Made by a program: the position numbers and the translations under genes
NCBI RefSeq assembly: GCF_029626175.1
Contig: NZ_JARUBM010000002.1
Span: forward strand, 4,605,001-4,669,000
From: Micromonospora sp. WMMD1082
Lineage (GTDB): Bacteria; Actinomycetota; Actinomycetes; Mycobacteriales; Micromonosporaceae
Direction of reading: 5' to 3'
Length of the DNA stretch: 64,000 nucleotides
The notes under the pieces: generated by a model
The model's input: only the letters and a program-made list of their open reading frames with translations
The model's database searches: none
Told to the model about the DNA's origin: nothing
Part shown: in pieces, positions 53,157 through 62,001 of the stretch
How the letters are laid out: the number at the start of each line of letters is the position of its first letter
How positions within the stretch are numbered: position 1 is the stretch's first letter

Positions 53157-53947
53157 TGACACCGAGGGACCCGGAGCCGCTGGTGCTCGGGGTGCCCCGG
53201 GCGGCGTTCCGGCCCAGCCCGGTCTTCGGCGCCCTGGTCGCGCTGCTGGTGACCAGCGCCGTGCTGACCTGGCACGGGATCGGCAACGTCCGGCTCACCG
53301 TGTTCGGTTTCGTCGTCTCCGGCTGGCTGGTCTCGCTCTGCCTGCACGAGTACGCCCATGCCGTGGTCGCGTACCGGTCCGGTGACCGGGGCGTGGCCCA
53401 CCGCGGCTACCTGACGCTCAACCCGCTGAAGTACAGCCACCCGCTGCTGTCCATCGCGCTGCCGGTGGCGGTGGTGCTGCTCGGCGGCATCGGCCTGCCG
53501 GGCGGCGCGGTCTGGGTGGACCGGCACATGATCCCGGGTCGGCTGCGGCACACCCTGGTCAGCCTCGCCGGCCCGGCCACCAACGTGCTGTTCGCGCTGG
53601 TGCTGGTGGCGGTGCTGCGCCTCGGTGCGCCGGGCGGCGGGCCGGTGGAGTTCTGGGCCGCGGTGGCCCTGCTGGCCTTTCTGCAGGTCACCGCCAGCCT
53701 GCTCAATCTCTTGCCGGTGCCCGGACTGGACGGCGGCAACATGGTCCAGCCGTGGCTGAACCCGCAGTACCGGCGCATGTACGACCTCTTCGCGCCGTAC
53801 GGCTTCATCCTGCTCTTCGCGCTGCTGTGGAACCCGACGATCGGCGGCTGGTTCTTCGACACCGTCTTCGCGATCGGCAACGTCCTCGGCCTGCCACCGT
53901 GGCTCTACGCCACCGGTCTGGAGCTGATCCGCTTCTGGCAGAGCTGA
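53156..53947 (+). CDS. Site-2 protease-like M50 metallopeptidase
   Basis: 263 aa, five to six transmembrane helices. The zinc motif HEYAHA (HExxH) lies in a helix at about residues 63-68, and the second motif LLNLLPVPGLDGGNMVQPWL carries the third ligand Asp. No PDZ domain is present, so it is the compact Rip3/SpoIVFB-like class. Such proteases cut transmembrane substrates such as anti-sigma factors; the target is unknown. ATG 53156 overlaps the stop of the 66-residue protein (GTG 53153 is an alternative). Confidence 0.85.
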   Translation: MTPRDPEPLVLGVPRAAFRPSPVFGALVALLVTSAVLTWHGIGNVRLTVFGFVVSGWLVSLCLHEYAHAVVAYRSGDRGVAHRGYLTLNPLKYSHPLLSIALPVAVVLLGGIGLPGGAVWVDRHMIPGRLRHTLVSLAGPATNVLFALVLVAVLRLGAPGGGPVEFWAAVALLAFLQVTASLLNLLPVPGLDGGNMVQPWLNPQYRRMYDLFAPYGFILLFALLWNPTIGGWFFDTVFAIGNVLGLPPWLYATGLELIRFWQS

Positions 53948-53980
53948 CCTCGGCCGGGCTCACCTCGGCCGGGACCTGAG

Positions 53981-54018
53981 CCCGCCCGGCCGGCGGGGTC
54001 GTGCGCCGGCCGGGCGGG
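53981..54018. terminator. Perfect 15-bp hairpin between the M50 protease and an aldo/keto reductase
   Basis: CCCGCCCGGCCGGCG (53981-53995) pairs exactly with 54004-54018 around an eight-base loop, in the gap between convergent genes. Confidence 0.8.
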
Positions 54019-54023
54019 GCGGG

Positions 54024-55022
54024 TCAGGGTCGCTCGGCCGGCGACTCGGTCCGCGCGGGATCCCGCTCGGTCACCGGGTCGACGATCTCGTCGATCGCCT
54101 TGAGCAGGCCGGTGTCGAGCGTGACGCCGGCCGCCTTGACGTTGTCGTGCACCTGCTCGGGGCGCGACGCCCCGATGATGGCCGACGACACGTTGGGGTT
54201 CTGCAGCACCCAGGCGATGGCCAGCTGGGCCAGGCTCAGCCCGGCCTGGTCGGCCAGCGGTCGCAGCTGCTGCACCCGGGTCAGCACGTCGTCGGTCAGC
54301 CACTTGGCGATGAAGCCCGCGCCGGACTTCTCGTCGGTGGCCCGGGAGCCGGACGGCGGCGGCTGGCCGGGGAGGTACTTGCCGGAGAGCACGCCCTGCG
54401 CCATCGGCGAGAAGACGACCTGCCCGACGCCCAACTCCTCGCTGGTGGGGACGACCTCGCTCTCGATGACCCGCCAGAGCATCGAGTACTGCGGCTGATT
54501 GGACACCAGCGGGATGCGCAGTTCCCGGGCGAGGCCGTGCGCCTCGCGGATCTGCGACGCCTTCCACTCCGAGACGCCGATGTAGAGGGCCTTGCCGGAG
54601 TGCACGACGTCGGCGAACGCCTCCATCGTCTCGTCCAGCGGGGTGTTGTAGTCGTACCGGTGGGCCTGGTAGAGGTCCACGTAGTCGGTCCGCAACCGGC
54701 GCAGCGACCCGTTGATCGACTCCATGATGTGCTTGCGGGACAGGCCCCGGTCGTTGCGGCCCGGGCCGGTGGGCCAGTACACCTTGGTGAAGATCTCCAG
54801 GCCCTCGCGCCGCTCCTGCTCCAGCGCCCGGCCGAGCACGTCCTCGGCGCGGGTGCCGGCGTAGACATCGGCGGTGTCGAAGGTGGTGATGCCGGCGTCG
54901 AGGGCGGCCCGCACGCAGGCGAACGCCGCATCCTCCTCGACCTGCGAGCCATGGGTGATCCAGTTGCCGTACGAGATCTCACTGACCATGAGGCCGGAGC
55001 GGCCCAGGTGTCGGAATTCCAT
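54024..55022 (-). CDS. Aldo/keto reductase, Kv-beta/YghZ-like
   Basis: 332 aa. The start EFRHLGRSGLMVSEISYGNW, catalytic Asp-Tyr in TTFDTADVYAGTRAEDVLGR, Lys in EIFTKVYWPTGPGRNDRGLS, His in VDLYQAHRYDYNTPLDETM, and cofactor loop SSAIIGASRPEQVHDNVKA define the Kv-channel beta-subunit-like AKR group. It reduces aldehydes or methylglyoxal-type substrates with NADPH; the exact substrate is unknown. ATG 55022 is leaderless by position (TAGGGT six bases upstream). The TetR gene lies 43 bases upstream on the same strand. Confidence 0.88.
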   Translation of the reverse strand: MEFRHLGRSGLMVSEISYGNWITHGSQVEEDAAFACVRAALDAGITTFDTADVYAGTRAEDVLGRALEQERREGLEIFTKVYWPTGPGRNDRGLSRKHIMESINGSLRRLRTDYVDLYQAHRYDYNTPLDETMEAFADVVHSGKALYIGVSEWKASQIREAHGLARELRIPLVSNQPQYSMLWRVIESEVVPTSEELGVGQVVFSPMAQGVLSGKYLPGQPPPSGSRATDEKSGAGFIAKWLTDDVLTRVQQLRPLADQAGLSLAQLAIAWVLQNPNVSSAIIGASRPEQVHDNVKAAGVTLDTGLLKAIDEIVDPVTERDPARTESPAERP

Positions 55023-55028
55023 GTCCTG

Positions 55029-55034
55029 ACCCTA
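55029..55034 (-). promoter_or_regulatory. -10 element (TAGGGT) of the Kv-beta-like reductase gene, leaderless spacing
   Basis: TAGGGT followed by six bases and ATG 55022 on the minus strand. Confidence 0.4.
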
Positions 55035-55065
55035 GCCCGCCGGCAGCAGCCGGTGGAGATCGAGT

Positions 55066-55722
55066 TCAGCCCGGCAGCAGGGCGTGCCGCATGCTCCGGG
55101 CCAACCACTGCCGGTATGTGGGCTCGTCCCAGCCCAGGCCGTGCACCAACGCGCCGTAGTGCGCCGGGTCGTTGTAGAACCACACCTCGTCGATGGCGCG
55201 CTCCACGTCGGACCCGTGCCGCAACGGCCCCAGGGCGACCAGCCGCTCGACCACCATCCGGGCGCCGATGCGCCGGTTGCGCAGCAGGGTCTGCCACACC
55301 TCGGCGGCCTCGGGCGATCCGTCGGCGGCGCGTCGTACGGTCTCGAACACCCGGGCGGCGCGCCCACCGATCAGCGTGCACACGTCGGCATACGCGTCGA
55401 GCACCTCACCGGGGCTCTCCGCCTCCCACACCGGCCGGTACCAGGGCCGTTGGGCGACCGGGATCGGCTCGTCGTCGCCGGCCAGCGCCTCGTCGAGCAC
55501 CTGGCGCAGCAGCGCCGCCTTCGAGCCGAAGGCGGCGAAGACGGTGGGCCGGGCGACGCCGGCTGCGGCGGCCACGTCGGCCAGCGAGGTGGCGGTGTAA
55601 CCCCGGGCGACGAACAGGTCGGCCGCGGCGGCGACCACCGCCCGGCGGGTCCGCCGGGCGCTCTCCTCGCGGACCCGGGAGCGGTACGGCCGAGTCGGTT
55701 TCTCGTCCTTGACTTCACCCAT
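55066..55722 (-). CDS. TetR family transcriptional regulator
   Basis: 218 aa. DNA-binding domain: RRTRRAVVAAAADLFVARGY, then TATSLADVAAAAGVARPTVF and AAFGSKAALLRQVL. The C-terminal ligand domain is helical with WFYNDPAHYGALVHGLGW near the end. ATG 55722 starts within a divergent region shared with a cupin gene, which contains several short AT-richer dyads. It may control the cupin-lipoprotein side, the downstream reductase, or itself. Confidence 0.85.
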   Translation of the reverse strand: MGEVKDEKPTRPYRSRVREESARRTRRAVVAAAADLFVARGYTATSLADVAAAAGVARPTVFAAFGSKAALLRQVLDEALAGDDEPIPVAQRPWYRPVWEAESPGEVLDAYADVCTLIGGRAARVFETVRRAADGSPEAAEVWQTLLRNRRIGARMVVERLVALGPLRHGSDVERAIDEVWFYNDPAHYGALVHGLGWDEPTYRQWLARSMRHALLPG

Positions 55723-55732
55723 GACGCAGTCA

Positions 55733-55792
55733 TACTAGCAATGCATTCACTAGACGCTCGACTATCGATTATCGAGCTGGCTATCGAATAGC
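55733..55792. promoter_or_regulatory. Cluster of dyads in the TetR-cupin divergent region
   Basis: Unlike its surroundings this stretch is AT-richer. It holds ACTAGCAATGCATTCACTAG (CTAG arms around AATGCATT, about 55734-55753), CTCGA...TCGAG (55757-55776) containing CTATCGATTATC, and GCTAT-CGA-ATAGC (55780-55792). CTATCGA occurs twice as a direct repeat. These are the likely operators and promoters for the two divergent genes. Confidence 0.5.
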
Positions 55793-55834
55793 GTCGTGTG
55801 TGCCGAAGTTGGCACCCGTACCCGGGGAGGTCCC

Positions 55835-56314
55835 ATGTCGATCCGTCCACACCTGCTCCACCGCGACGAGGGGGAGGCGTACTGGTTCACCGGCAACCTG
55901 GTCACCGTCAAGGTCGCCGGCACACAGACCCGCGGGCAGTTGACCGTGGTCGAGTTCGTCAACCCGCCCGGCTTCGCGCCGCCACTGCACCGGCACCAGC
56001 TGGAGGACGAGATGTTCTACGTGATCTCCGGCGCTGCGGTGTTCCACTGCGCGGGGGAGGAGCTGACCGCCGGGCCGGGCGACTTCGTCCACCTGCCGGT
56101 CGGGATACCGCACACGTTCGTGGTCGGTGCCGACGAGCCACTGCGGGTGCTGCAGATCACCACACCGGCCGGGTTCGACGGGTTCGTCGCCGAGGCCGGT
56201 GCGCCGGCGACGGAGCGGCGACTGCCGGACCCGGCACCGATCGACCCGGTCGCCCTGGGCCATGCCGCCCACCGGCACGGCATCGAGCTGCTCGGGCCGC
56301 CGCCCGGCCGCTGA
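55835..56314 (+). CDS. Cupin-domain protein, quercetin dioxygenase-like
   Basis: 159 aa single-domain cupin. Motif 1 is PPLHRHQLEDEMFYVISGAA with the metal-binding His-x-His and Glu; motif 2 is PGDFVHLPVGIPHTFVVG with the last His. It probably binds Fe, Mn or Ni, but the reaction is not determined. ATG 55835 has GGGGAGG at about 55824-55830. Divergent from a TetR gene and followed after 27 bases by a lipoprotein gene in the same direction. Confidence 0.8.
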   Translation: MSIRPHLLHRDEGEAYWFTGNLVTVKVAGTQTRGQLTVVEFVNPPGFAPPLHRHQLEDEMFYVISGAAVFHCAGEELTAGPGDFVHLPVGIPHTFVVGADEPLRVLQITTPAGFDGFVAEAGAPATERRLPDPAPIDPVALGHAAHRHGIELLGPPPGR

Positions 56315-56341
56315 CCGACCCGATCCCACCTGGAGAGCATC

Positions 56342-56860
56342 ATGATCCTTCTTGCCCGCACCGGATGCCGGCGCGTTGCGACGGCGACCGTCGCCCTGGC
56401 CATGACCCTGGGGGTCGCCGGTTGCCCGTCCACGCCGGCCACCCCGACCGGACCGGACCGGGCCGCTCCCGCCGCCGGGGGATCCGCGCCGGCCCCCGTC
56501 GGCGAGGAGGTTGACGGCTGCTCGCTGCTGACCGACGCCGAGGTCACCGAGGTCATCGGGGCCAACCCCGGCGGTGTGCCCACCTCGGCCGGCTGCGCCT
56601 GGGAGAACCCGCAGACCTCGCACTCGGTGACGCTGCACATCGGGATGCCCGGTACCGCCGCCGAGGGGGCGCTGCCGCCGGCCGACCCGATCCTCGGCGA
56701 GCCCGAGGAGAGCGTCGACGGGATCCGGTTCTCCGTCGGCGAGGCGGAGTTCGCCGGCGGTGACCGGTACTGCACGTTGCGGGTCGTCACCAGCGTCGTC
56801 GACGACCGCGACCGGTCCACGACGATCCGGCTCGTGGGCCTGGTCCGTGACCGGCTCTGA
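56342..56860 (+). CDS. DUF3558-like lipoprotein
   Basis: 172 aa. The N-terminal signal ATATVALAMTLGVAGCPSTP ends in a lipobox (LGVAGC) predicting lipidation at Cys of about residue 28. A Pro/Ala linker precedes a globular domain: DGCSLLTDAEVTEVIGANPG and GCAWENPQTSHSVTLHIGMP with three further Cys, resembling the actinobacterial DUF3558 family. The function is unknown. GGAG-containing TGGAGAGC precedes ATG 56342. It may be cotranscribed with the cupin. Confidence 0.75.
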   Translation: MILLARTGCRRVATATVALAMTLGVAGCPSTPATPTGPDRAAPAAGGSAPAPVGEEVDGCSLLTDAEVTEVIGANPGGVPTSAGCAWENPQTSHSVTLHIGMPGTAAEGALPPADPILGEPEESVDGIRFSVGEAEFAGGDRYCTLRVVTSVVDDRDRSTTIRLVGLVRDRL

Positions 56861-56956
56861 GGCCCGGGCCGCCTCCTGCACCGGGGCGGTCCGGACGGGC
56901 CACGGCGACCGGTTACCGCGCCGGCTCGGGCCCAAGACCGGGCAGGCGCGCGGTCG

Positions 56957-59900
56957 CTAGAGCACCGGGTTGGCGTCGGTGAGAAGCCCTTCGATCTCGG
57001 CGACGACCGCGGCCGGGTGGTGGAACATCGGGTCGATCAGCGACTCGCCCCGCCGGTCCAGGGCGCCCCAGTTCCCGGCGCCGTTGGTGGCCAGGAAGGC
57101 GACGGGGTGGATCAGCAGCGCCGGGTGCGCCGGTGCGACGATCACCTGCCCGTTCCGGTCCACCACCCCCTTGCGGCCGGCCAGGTCCACCACGGCCAGC
57201 CCCTCGTCGGTGAAGCCGTCGACGTAGTGGCCGTCGGCGAGGGTGGTGTGGAAGCCGTGGTAGCGGGTCGGCACCACGAGCCGGCCGGTACGGTCGACGG
57301 CGCCCCAGCCCTCCCGGCGGACCACCGCCACGCCCTTGCGGAACGGCCGTACCTCGGCGAAGCCGGGCGGCACGATCACCTTCCCGGCGGTGTCGACGGC
57401 GTGCCACCCGTGCTCGTCCCGCACCACCCAGGCCAGGCCGTCGGAGAACGGTCGAGCCGCCAGGTACGTCGGCCCGAGCACGGTCTCACCGGTCAGGTCG
57501 ATCAGCGACCATCGGTCGCTCTGCGGCCCGCGTACCCAGGCCAGGCCGTCCCGGAACGGCTGCGCCTCGGTGTAGCGGGCCGGCACGACCATCTCTCCGT
57601 CGGCGTCCGCGTAACCCCACCGGCCCTGGCCGCCGTCGCGGGCCGGCACCGGGGCCCGGTCGCGCTCCAACACCTCGTCCCAACTGCGCGGGTACGGGCC
57701 GAAGCCGCTCTCCGGGGCCCGGGCGGCGATGGCGTCCAGCCCGGTGCGGACCCGGGCCAGCAACTCGGCGTCCTGCTCGCCGCGCAGGTCGAGGGCGCGC
57801 TCGAAGTGATGGCAGGCCTCGATCAGCCGGCCCTGGTCGTAGCAGCAGCGCGCGGCGTGTTCGTGCAGGGCGGCCCGTAGTCGGTCGGGTAGTTCGACCG
57901 AGTTGGCCTCCGCGAACAGCCGGTCAGCCTCGCCGAACTCGCCCCGCCACCGCAGTACGTGGGCCAGCCGGGCCTGCGCCAGCGCGGCCCGCCGCAACTC
58001 GCCGGTCGCCTCGGCGTAGGTCAGCGCCATCCGCCCGTCGTCCAGCGCGTCGTCGAGGTCGCCGAGGACCCGCGAGGCCACCGCGCGCAGGCTCAGCAGC
58101 CGGGCCCGGGAACGGTTGTCCAGCGCCGAGGCGAGCTTGTCGGTGAGCCGATCCCGGATCATCCGCAGTTCCTCCGGGTCGTCCGCGAGTTCGCGCAGAG
58201 TCACCGGGTCGAGGCGCCAGCGGTAGCTTGCCAGCAGCTGTTCGGGATCGGGCGGCGGTTCGGGTACCGGCTCGTCGTCCGCCGTCTCTGGCGCCGCACC
58301 ACCGTCGGCCGGCGGTGCGGAGACGGATGGTGCGGGCGACGCGGTGTCATCCGGCGGCGCGGTGGCACCTGACGACGCGGTGTCGGCCGGCGATGCGGTG
58401 TCAGTGTCAGCGTCACCCGGCGGTGCGGCGACGGGCGGCATCGCGGCCGGGGGCGCCGACGCCGGCACGGCGGAGATCGGTGCGGCAAAGTCCGGTGGCG
58501 CGGCGGAATCCGGGGACGCGGCGAAGTCCGGAGGCGCGGCGAAATCCGGAGGCGCGGCGAAGTCCGGAGGCGCGGCGGAGTCCGGGGGTGCGGACGCCGG
58601 CATGGCGGAGATCGGTGCGGCGAGGTCGAAGTCGGGCTCCCCGGGTGGTGCCGAGACCGGCGGTCGGGGTGGTGCGGAGGCGGGCGGCGCGGAGACCGGT
58701 GGTGTGGGCGGTCCGGAGACCGGTGACGGCGGTGCGGGGATCGGCTCCGGCGCCGGGCGGGCGGGTGCGGCCATCCCGTCGGTGGGGCGGGCGGCGCCAG
58801 CGTCTTCCGGAGCGTGCGGGTCGGGTGTCCCGGACGGACCGGGCGAGCCGAACCATCCCGGCAGGCCCTCGGGGACAGGCCGGGCGGTCGTGGGCGGCTC
58901 CGGCGGCGGTGGGACGTACCGCTTGGGCTGCCGGGCTGCCGGTGCCCCCGGGTGGCCGGGCTCGCCGCCGGCCCGGTCGCGCGGTGGCGCCGGCGGGCCG
59001 ACCGGTGCCGCGTGCTCGGCGGCGGGCCGCGCGGGCGGTCCCGGGACCCGTCCCGGAGCTGCGGTACCGGGCGGCGGGGTAGGCGGCGCGGAGACGGGTC
59101 GTTGGGTGGGCGGTGCGGAGACGGGCCGGGCCGTGGGTGGGCCGGCGGCGGGTGACGCCGCGGCGACCGACGGGGTTGGCGTCGGCGGTGGTGTGGCCAC
59201 GACCGGTTGATCGTGCAGGGGTGCCGGCCGGACCTGGTGCTCGTGCAGGGGTGCCGGACGGACCTCGTGCTGGTGCAGCGGCGCCGGCCGTACCGTGTCG
59301 CCGGCCGGTGCCCGGTCGACCCCGGCAGCGGCGGGTCGGTCCCGGTGCTGGCCGGGGAGGTCGCTCCGGGTCTCGTCGGGAGGTGCCGCCGCGTGCCGGC
59401 CCCGGCCCGGTGCGTGAGCCTCGCCCCGGTCCCGGGCTGCGGCGGCGGGCCGGCCCCCATGGGGCTGGCCGGCGGCGGGCTGGTGGTACTCCGGCGCGGG
59501 GGAGACCGGCCGGGCCCGCCCGGCGGCGGGCGAGACGGGTCGGTCCTGCTCGGGAGCGGGTGATACGGGCTGGTCCCGAACCACCGACAGATGACGCCGG
59601 CGCGGGTCCGGGTCGGGCGCGGGCGAGACGGGCCGCTCGGGGTCTGGCGACTGGGCGGCGGGCCGGTCGACGAACCGATCCGGTCCGGGCCGGTCCGGCA
59701 CTCCGGTTGGCCGCCGGTCGTCGTGCCGTGGCCGGCCGGCACCCTGTTCCGGTGCGGCCGGACGCTGGTACTCGCGGTGGTCCCGTCCGCTGCTGGGCCT
59801 CAGTGGTCCGGGATCGGGCCAGGGCAGGTCACCACGGGGCGGGGCGTACGCCTGCTGGTCCGGCGTCGGCGCACCGGGGCGGTCCCGTTCCGGTGACCAG

Positions 59901-60958
59901 TCGGGGCGGGTGCCCTCGTCGGGGACCGCGCGGATCGGCTCCTCGTCGACGAAGCCGTCGGGATACGGGGCGGCGTCCGGATCCCCGGCAACGAAACCGG
60001 TCCGGTAGCCGTCCACCACCGGGCCGTCGTTCGGCCCGGAGTGCCCGGGATGGTGACTCCACTGGTAGCGGGAGCGCCGGGCGGCGTCGTCCGGCGGCCG
60101 GCCGTCGACACCCTCGACCGGCCGGTACGCGGCGGCGGGCCGGCGTGCCTCCTCGTCGGCCTCCGGTGCCCGCCCGGGCCTCGGCCGACCGGCCGGGGAC
60201 ACCGGCGCACCGTGGCGATACTGGTCGCGGTCGGTCGGCTCGACACGGCGTGGCCGACCGGTGTGCGGGTCGGACTCGCGCCGGTCAGGGTCGCGCCGGT
60301 CGGGCTCGCGATGCGGAAACCGGTCGGGTTCGCGCGGGGCGCGCCGGCCGCCGTCGCGCTGGGCGTGCCGGTCGGGTTCCCGCCGCGCATAGCGGTCAGG
60401 ATCGAGCTGATCGGGATCGCGCTGCGCGTACCGGTCCGGAGCGCGTTCGTCGCGGCGGTCGGTACGCCGGTCCGGGTCGCGTCGGTCGGGTTGGTCGCGC
60501 CGGAGCGGTGCGCCCGCGCCGGTCCCCTGCGGCCCGAAGTCCGACCAGGTGACGCCGTCGCGCCCCCGGGCCGGATCGTCGTGCGATGACCGCCGCCCGT
60601 CGGGCCGGGACTGCTCCGGCCGCGAGCCGGCGAACGCCGCCCGGTCGCGCGGCCGGGCACCGTTGGCGCCGTCGGGCCGCCGCGGGTCGGGAACCTCGTG
60701 CCGGCCCGGCCGGTCGTCCGGCTCGCTGTCCCAGGACCGGCCGACGTACGCGCCGTCGGGCCTGGTCGGCGCGAGCGGTGGCACCTCGGCCCGGCCGACG
60801 GCGCTGGTCCGGCTCCGTGCGGGAGGTGGCCGGTCCTCGATGCCGATGTCACCCGGATAGCGCTGGCCCGGGAACTGCGGCTGCCACTCGTTGGTCGGCT
60901 CGGACACCCAGGAGGGCTCGGCGGGATCGTGCCACCGGTCGGCGTAGCCGCGACTCAT
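56957..60958 (-). CDS. Giant low-complexity protein with TPR-like and WG-repeat domains
   Basis: 1333 aa. Residues 1-about 880 are disordered: Arg/Asp-rich repeats (PDRDPDRY, RREPDRHAQRD types, about 150-260), then Pro/Ala/Arg-rich sequence with VRPAPLHQHE repeats (about 550-585) and APPDFAAPPDF repeats (about 785-830). A helical TPR-like region follows (about 905-1095: LLSLRAVASRVLGDLDDALD, ACHHFERALDLRGEQDAELL). The C-terminal about 220 residues are WG repeats: RWGYADADGEMVVPARYTEA, GWHAVDTAGKVIVPPGFAEV, EGWGAVDRTGRLVVPTRYHG and NWGALDRRGESLIDPMF. There is no signal peptide. WG repeats are peptide-binding modules of poorly known function. ATG 60958 overlaps a small upstream ORF (ATGA). Confidence 0.8.
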   Translation of the reverse strand: MSRGYADRWHDPAEPSWVSEPTNEWQPQFPGQRYPGDIGIEDRPPPARSRTSAVGRAEVPPLAPTRPDGAYVGRSWDSEPDDRPGRHEVPDPRRPDGANGARPRDRAAFAGSRPEQSRPDGRRSSHDDPARGRDGVTWSDFGPQGTGAGAPLRRDQPDRRDPDRRTDRRDERAPDRYAQRDPDQLDPDRYARREPDRHAQRDGGRRAPREPDRFPHREPDRRDPDRRESDPHTGRPRRVEPTDRDQYRHGAPVSPAGRPRPGRAPEADEEARRPAAAYRPVEGVDGRPPDDAARRSRYQWSHHPGHSGPNDGPVVDGYRTGFVAGDPDAAPYPDGFVDEEPIRAVPDEGTRPDWSPERDRPGAPTPDQQAYAPPRGDLPWPDPGPLRPSSGRDHREYQRPAAPEQGAGRPRHDDRRPTGVPDRPGPDRFVDRPAAQSPDPERPVSPAPDPDPRRRHLSVVRDQPVSPAPEQDRPVSPAAGRARPVSPAPEYHQPAAGQPHGGRPAAAARDRGEAHAPGRGRHAAAPPDETRSDLPGQHRDRPAAAGVDRAPAGDTVRPAPLHQHEVRPAPLHEHQVRPAPLHDQPVVATPPPTPTPSVAAASPAAGPPTARPVSAPPTQRPVSAPPTPPPGTAAPGRVPGPPARPAAEHAAPVGPPAPPRDRAGGEPGHPGAPAARQPKRYVPPPPEPPTTARPVPEGLPGWFGSPGPSGTPDPHAPEDAGAARPTDGMAAPARPAPEPIPAPPSPVSGPPTPPVSAPPASAPPRPPVSAPPGEPDFDLAAPISAMPASAPPDSAAPPDFAAPPDFAAPPDFAASPDSAAPPDFAAPISAVPASAPPAAMPPVAAPPGDADTDTASPADTASSGATAPPDDTASPAPSVSAPPADGGAAPETADDEPVPEPPPDPEQLLASYRWRLDPVTLRELADDPEELRMIRDRLTDKLASALDNRSRARLLSLRAVASRVLGDLDDALDDGRMALTYAEATGELRRAALAQARLAHVLRWRGEFGEADRLFAEANSVELPDRLRAALHEHAARCCYDQGRLIEACHHFERALDLRGEQDAELLARVRTGLDAIAARAPESGFGPYPRSWDEVLERDRAPVPARDGGQGRWGYADADGEMVVPARYTEAQPFRDGLAWVRGPQSDRWSLIDLTGETVLGPTYLAARPFSDGLAWVVRDEHGWHAVDTAGKVIVPPGFAEVRPFRKGVAVVRREGWGAVDRTGRLVVPTRYHGFHTTLADGHYVDGFTDEGLAVVDLAGRKGVVDRNGQVIVAPAHPALLIHPVAFLATNGAGNWGALDRRGESLIDPMFHHPAAVVAEIEGLLTDANPVL
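58458..58620 (-). repeat. Nested in-frame repeats in the WG-repeat gene
   Basis: Six 18-base units (58488-58595; top-strand type AAGTCCGGAGGCGCGGCG) encode APPDFA hexapeptides. They are bracketed by a 28-base direct repeat (58458-58485 and 58593-58620, beginning GACGCCGGC) encoding APISAMPASAPP-like sequence. All are in multiples of three. Confidence 0.85.
59211..59300 (-). repeat. 30-bp in-frame triplicate in the WG-repeat gene
   Basis: Three 30-base units at 59211-59240, 59241-59270 and 59271-59300 (top strand TCGTGCAGGGGTGCCGG and on) encode the VRPAPLHQHE decapeptide three times with small changes. Confidence 0.85.
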
Positions 60959-61146
60959 CCGCCGGACCTGTCGCTGCGGCCGGGACGTTGCCGGGAGGCG
61001 GCGCCGGCCGCGACACGGGGACGCGGGACCGGCCCGGCGGCCCCGACGAGACCGGGTCGTCCGGCCCTGCCCGTGGCGGAGCCCGGGGCCGGCGCCCGCC
61101 CGGTCACGGTCGCGCCCCGGTGGTCGGCTCGCGTCCGCTCGCTCAC
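60955..61146 (-). CDS. Possible small basic protein translationally coupled to the WG-repeat gene
   Basis: 63 codons from GTG 61146, starting VSERTRADHRGATVTGRAPA and rich in Arg, Gly and Ala to the end. The TGA overlaps the ATG of the WG-repeat gene as ATGA, third codon positions are strongly G/C, and GAGGTG stands eight bases upstream of the GTG. No family is recognised. It could instead be leader sequence. Confidence 0.4.
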   Translation of the reverse strand: MSERTRADHRGATVTGRAPAPGSATGRAGRPGLVGAAGPVPRPRVAAGAASRQRPGRSDRSGG

Positions 61147-61418
61147 GGCGATGTCACCTCGTCGGAAATGGTCGCGCTGGGCACCCCGGAGGCCGGCAAA
61201 ATCGCTCGTCCGGGCACCGAATGGCTGCGCATGGAGGGTAGCGGCGCGGGCTCGGTCACCGCCACTGCGGCACCCTCGTCGGCCCAAACGTTATCCTATT
61301 GATCCGGACATTTAGCCCTATGGCTGTTATCGGTCTTCCGACGATACTTCACCCACCGTCAGCCGACCGTCGCCGAGCCCACGTCCGGCCCTCCACCGGT
61401 GACCGGCGATGCCCGAGG
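61147..61418. other. Gene-free region upstream of the WG-repeat operon
   Basis: No gene is supported. Around 61285-61340 the DNA is AT-richer, with a minus-strand TAACGT (61288-61293) that could be the -10 for the small ORF/WG-repeat transcript. The right part is the downstream flank of the XRE gene; no hairpin stands out. Confidence 0.5.
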
Positions 61419-61979
61419 TCAGGGATGTTCCATGACCAGCACGGCGAAGGTGCCTGGTTCGAGGGCCTCGTAGCGGTGCGGTGCGTCGCCGGGAAAGGTG
61501 GCGTAATCGCCCGGGCCCAACTCCACCTGGTCGTGTTCCGGCCCGCAGCGCAGCCGGCCGGCGCCCACCACGACATGCTCGACGCTGCGCGGGGTGTGCG
61601 GGGCGGCGCTACGGACCCGTCCCGGTTCCAACTCGATCAGGTAGACGTCCCGGCGGGCGTGCGCGGTGCCGGCGGACAGCAGGGTGCCGGTGAAGTCGGC
61701 GTGCTCGGAGTGGATCCGGGGACCGTTGCCGGCCCGGATCACCCGCACGGTGGCGGCCGGCGGCTCGACGAGCCGACTGAACGGCACGTCGAGTGCCACG
61801 CCCAGCGCCCACAGCGTCTCCACGCTCGGGTTGCCGGCGCCGGATTCGAGCTGAGAGAGGGTCGACTTGGCGATCCCGGCCCGCCGGGCGAGTTCGGTGA
61901 GGGAGATGCCGACCCGCTGGCGTTCGTACCGCAGCGCGGCGGCGATGGTGGCGAGCGGGGGAGTGGGATCGGGGGACAT
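61419..61979 (-). CDS. XRE-family regulator with C-terminal cupin domain
   Basis: 186 aa. N-terminal helix-turn-helix: LRYERQRVGISLTELARRAG and IAKSTLSQLESGAGNPSVET (about residues 15-65). The C-terminal cupin (about 95-180: YLIELEPGRVRS, HTPRSVEHVVVGAGRL, LGPGDYATFPGDAPHRYEAL) is a small-ligand sensor, as in PuuR-like regulators. ATG 61979 has GGAG upstream. Divergent from azlCD, with two GTTC-N8-GRAC boxes between; control of the amino-acid exporter is the natural inference. Confidence 0.87.
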   Translation of the reverse strand: MSPDPTPPLATIAAALRYERQRVGISLTELARRAGIAKSTLSQLESGAGNPSVETLWALGVALDVPFSRLVEPPAATVRVIRAGNGPRIHSEHADFTGTLLSAGTAHARRDVYLIELEPGRVRSAAPHTPRSVEHVVVGAGRLRCGPEHDQVELGPGDYATFPGDAPHRYEALEPGTFAVLVMEHP

Positions 61980-62001
61980 GGTTCGCTCCGGCGGTCATGC
62001 T

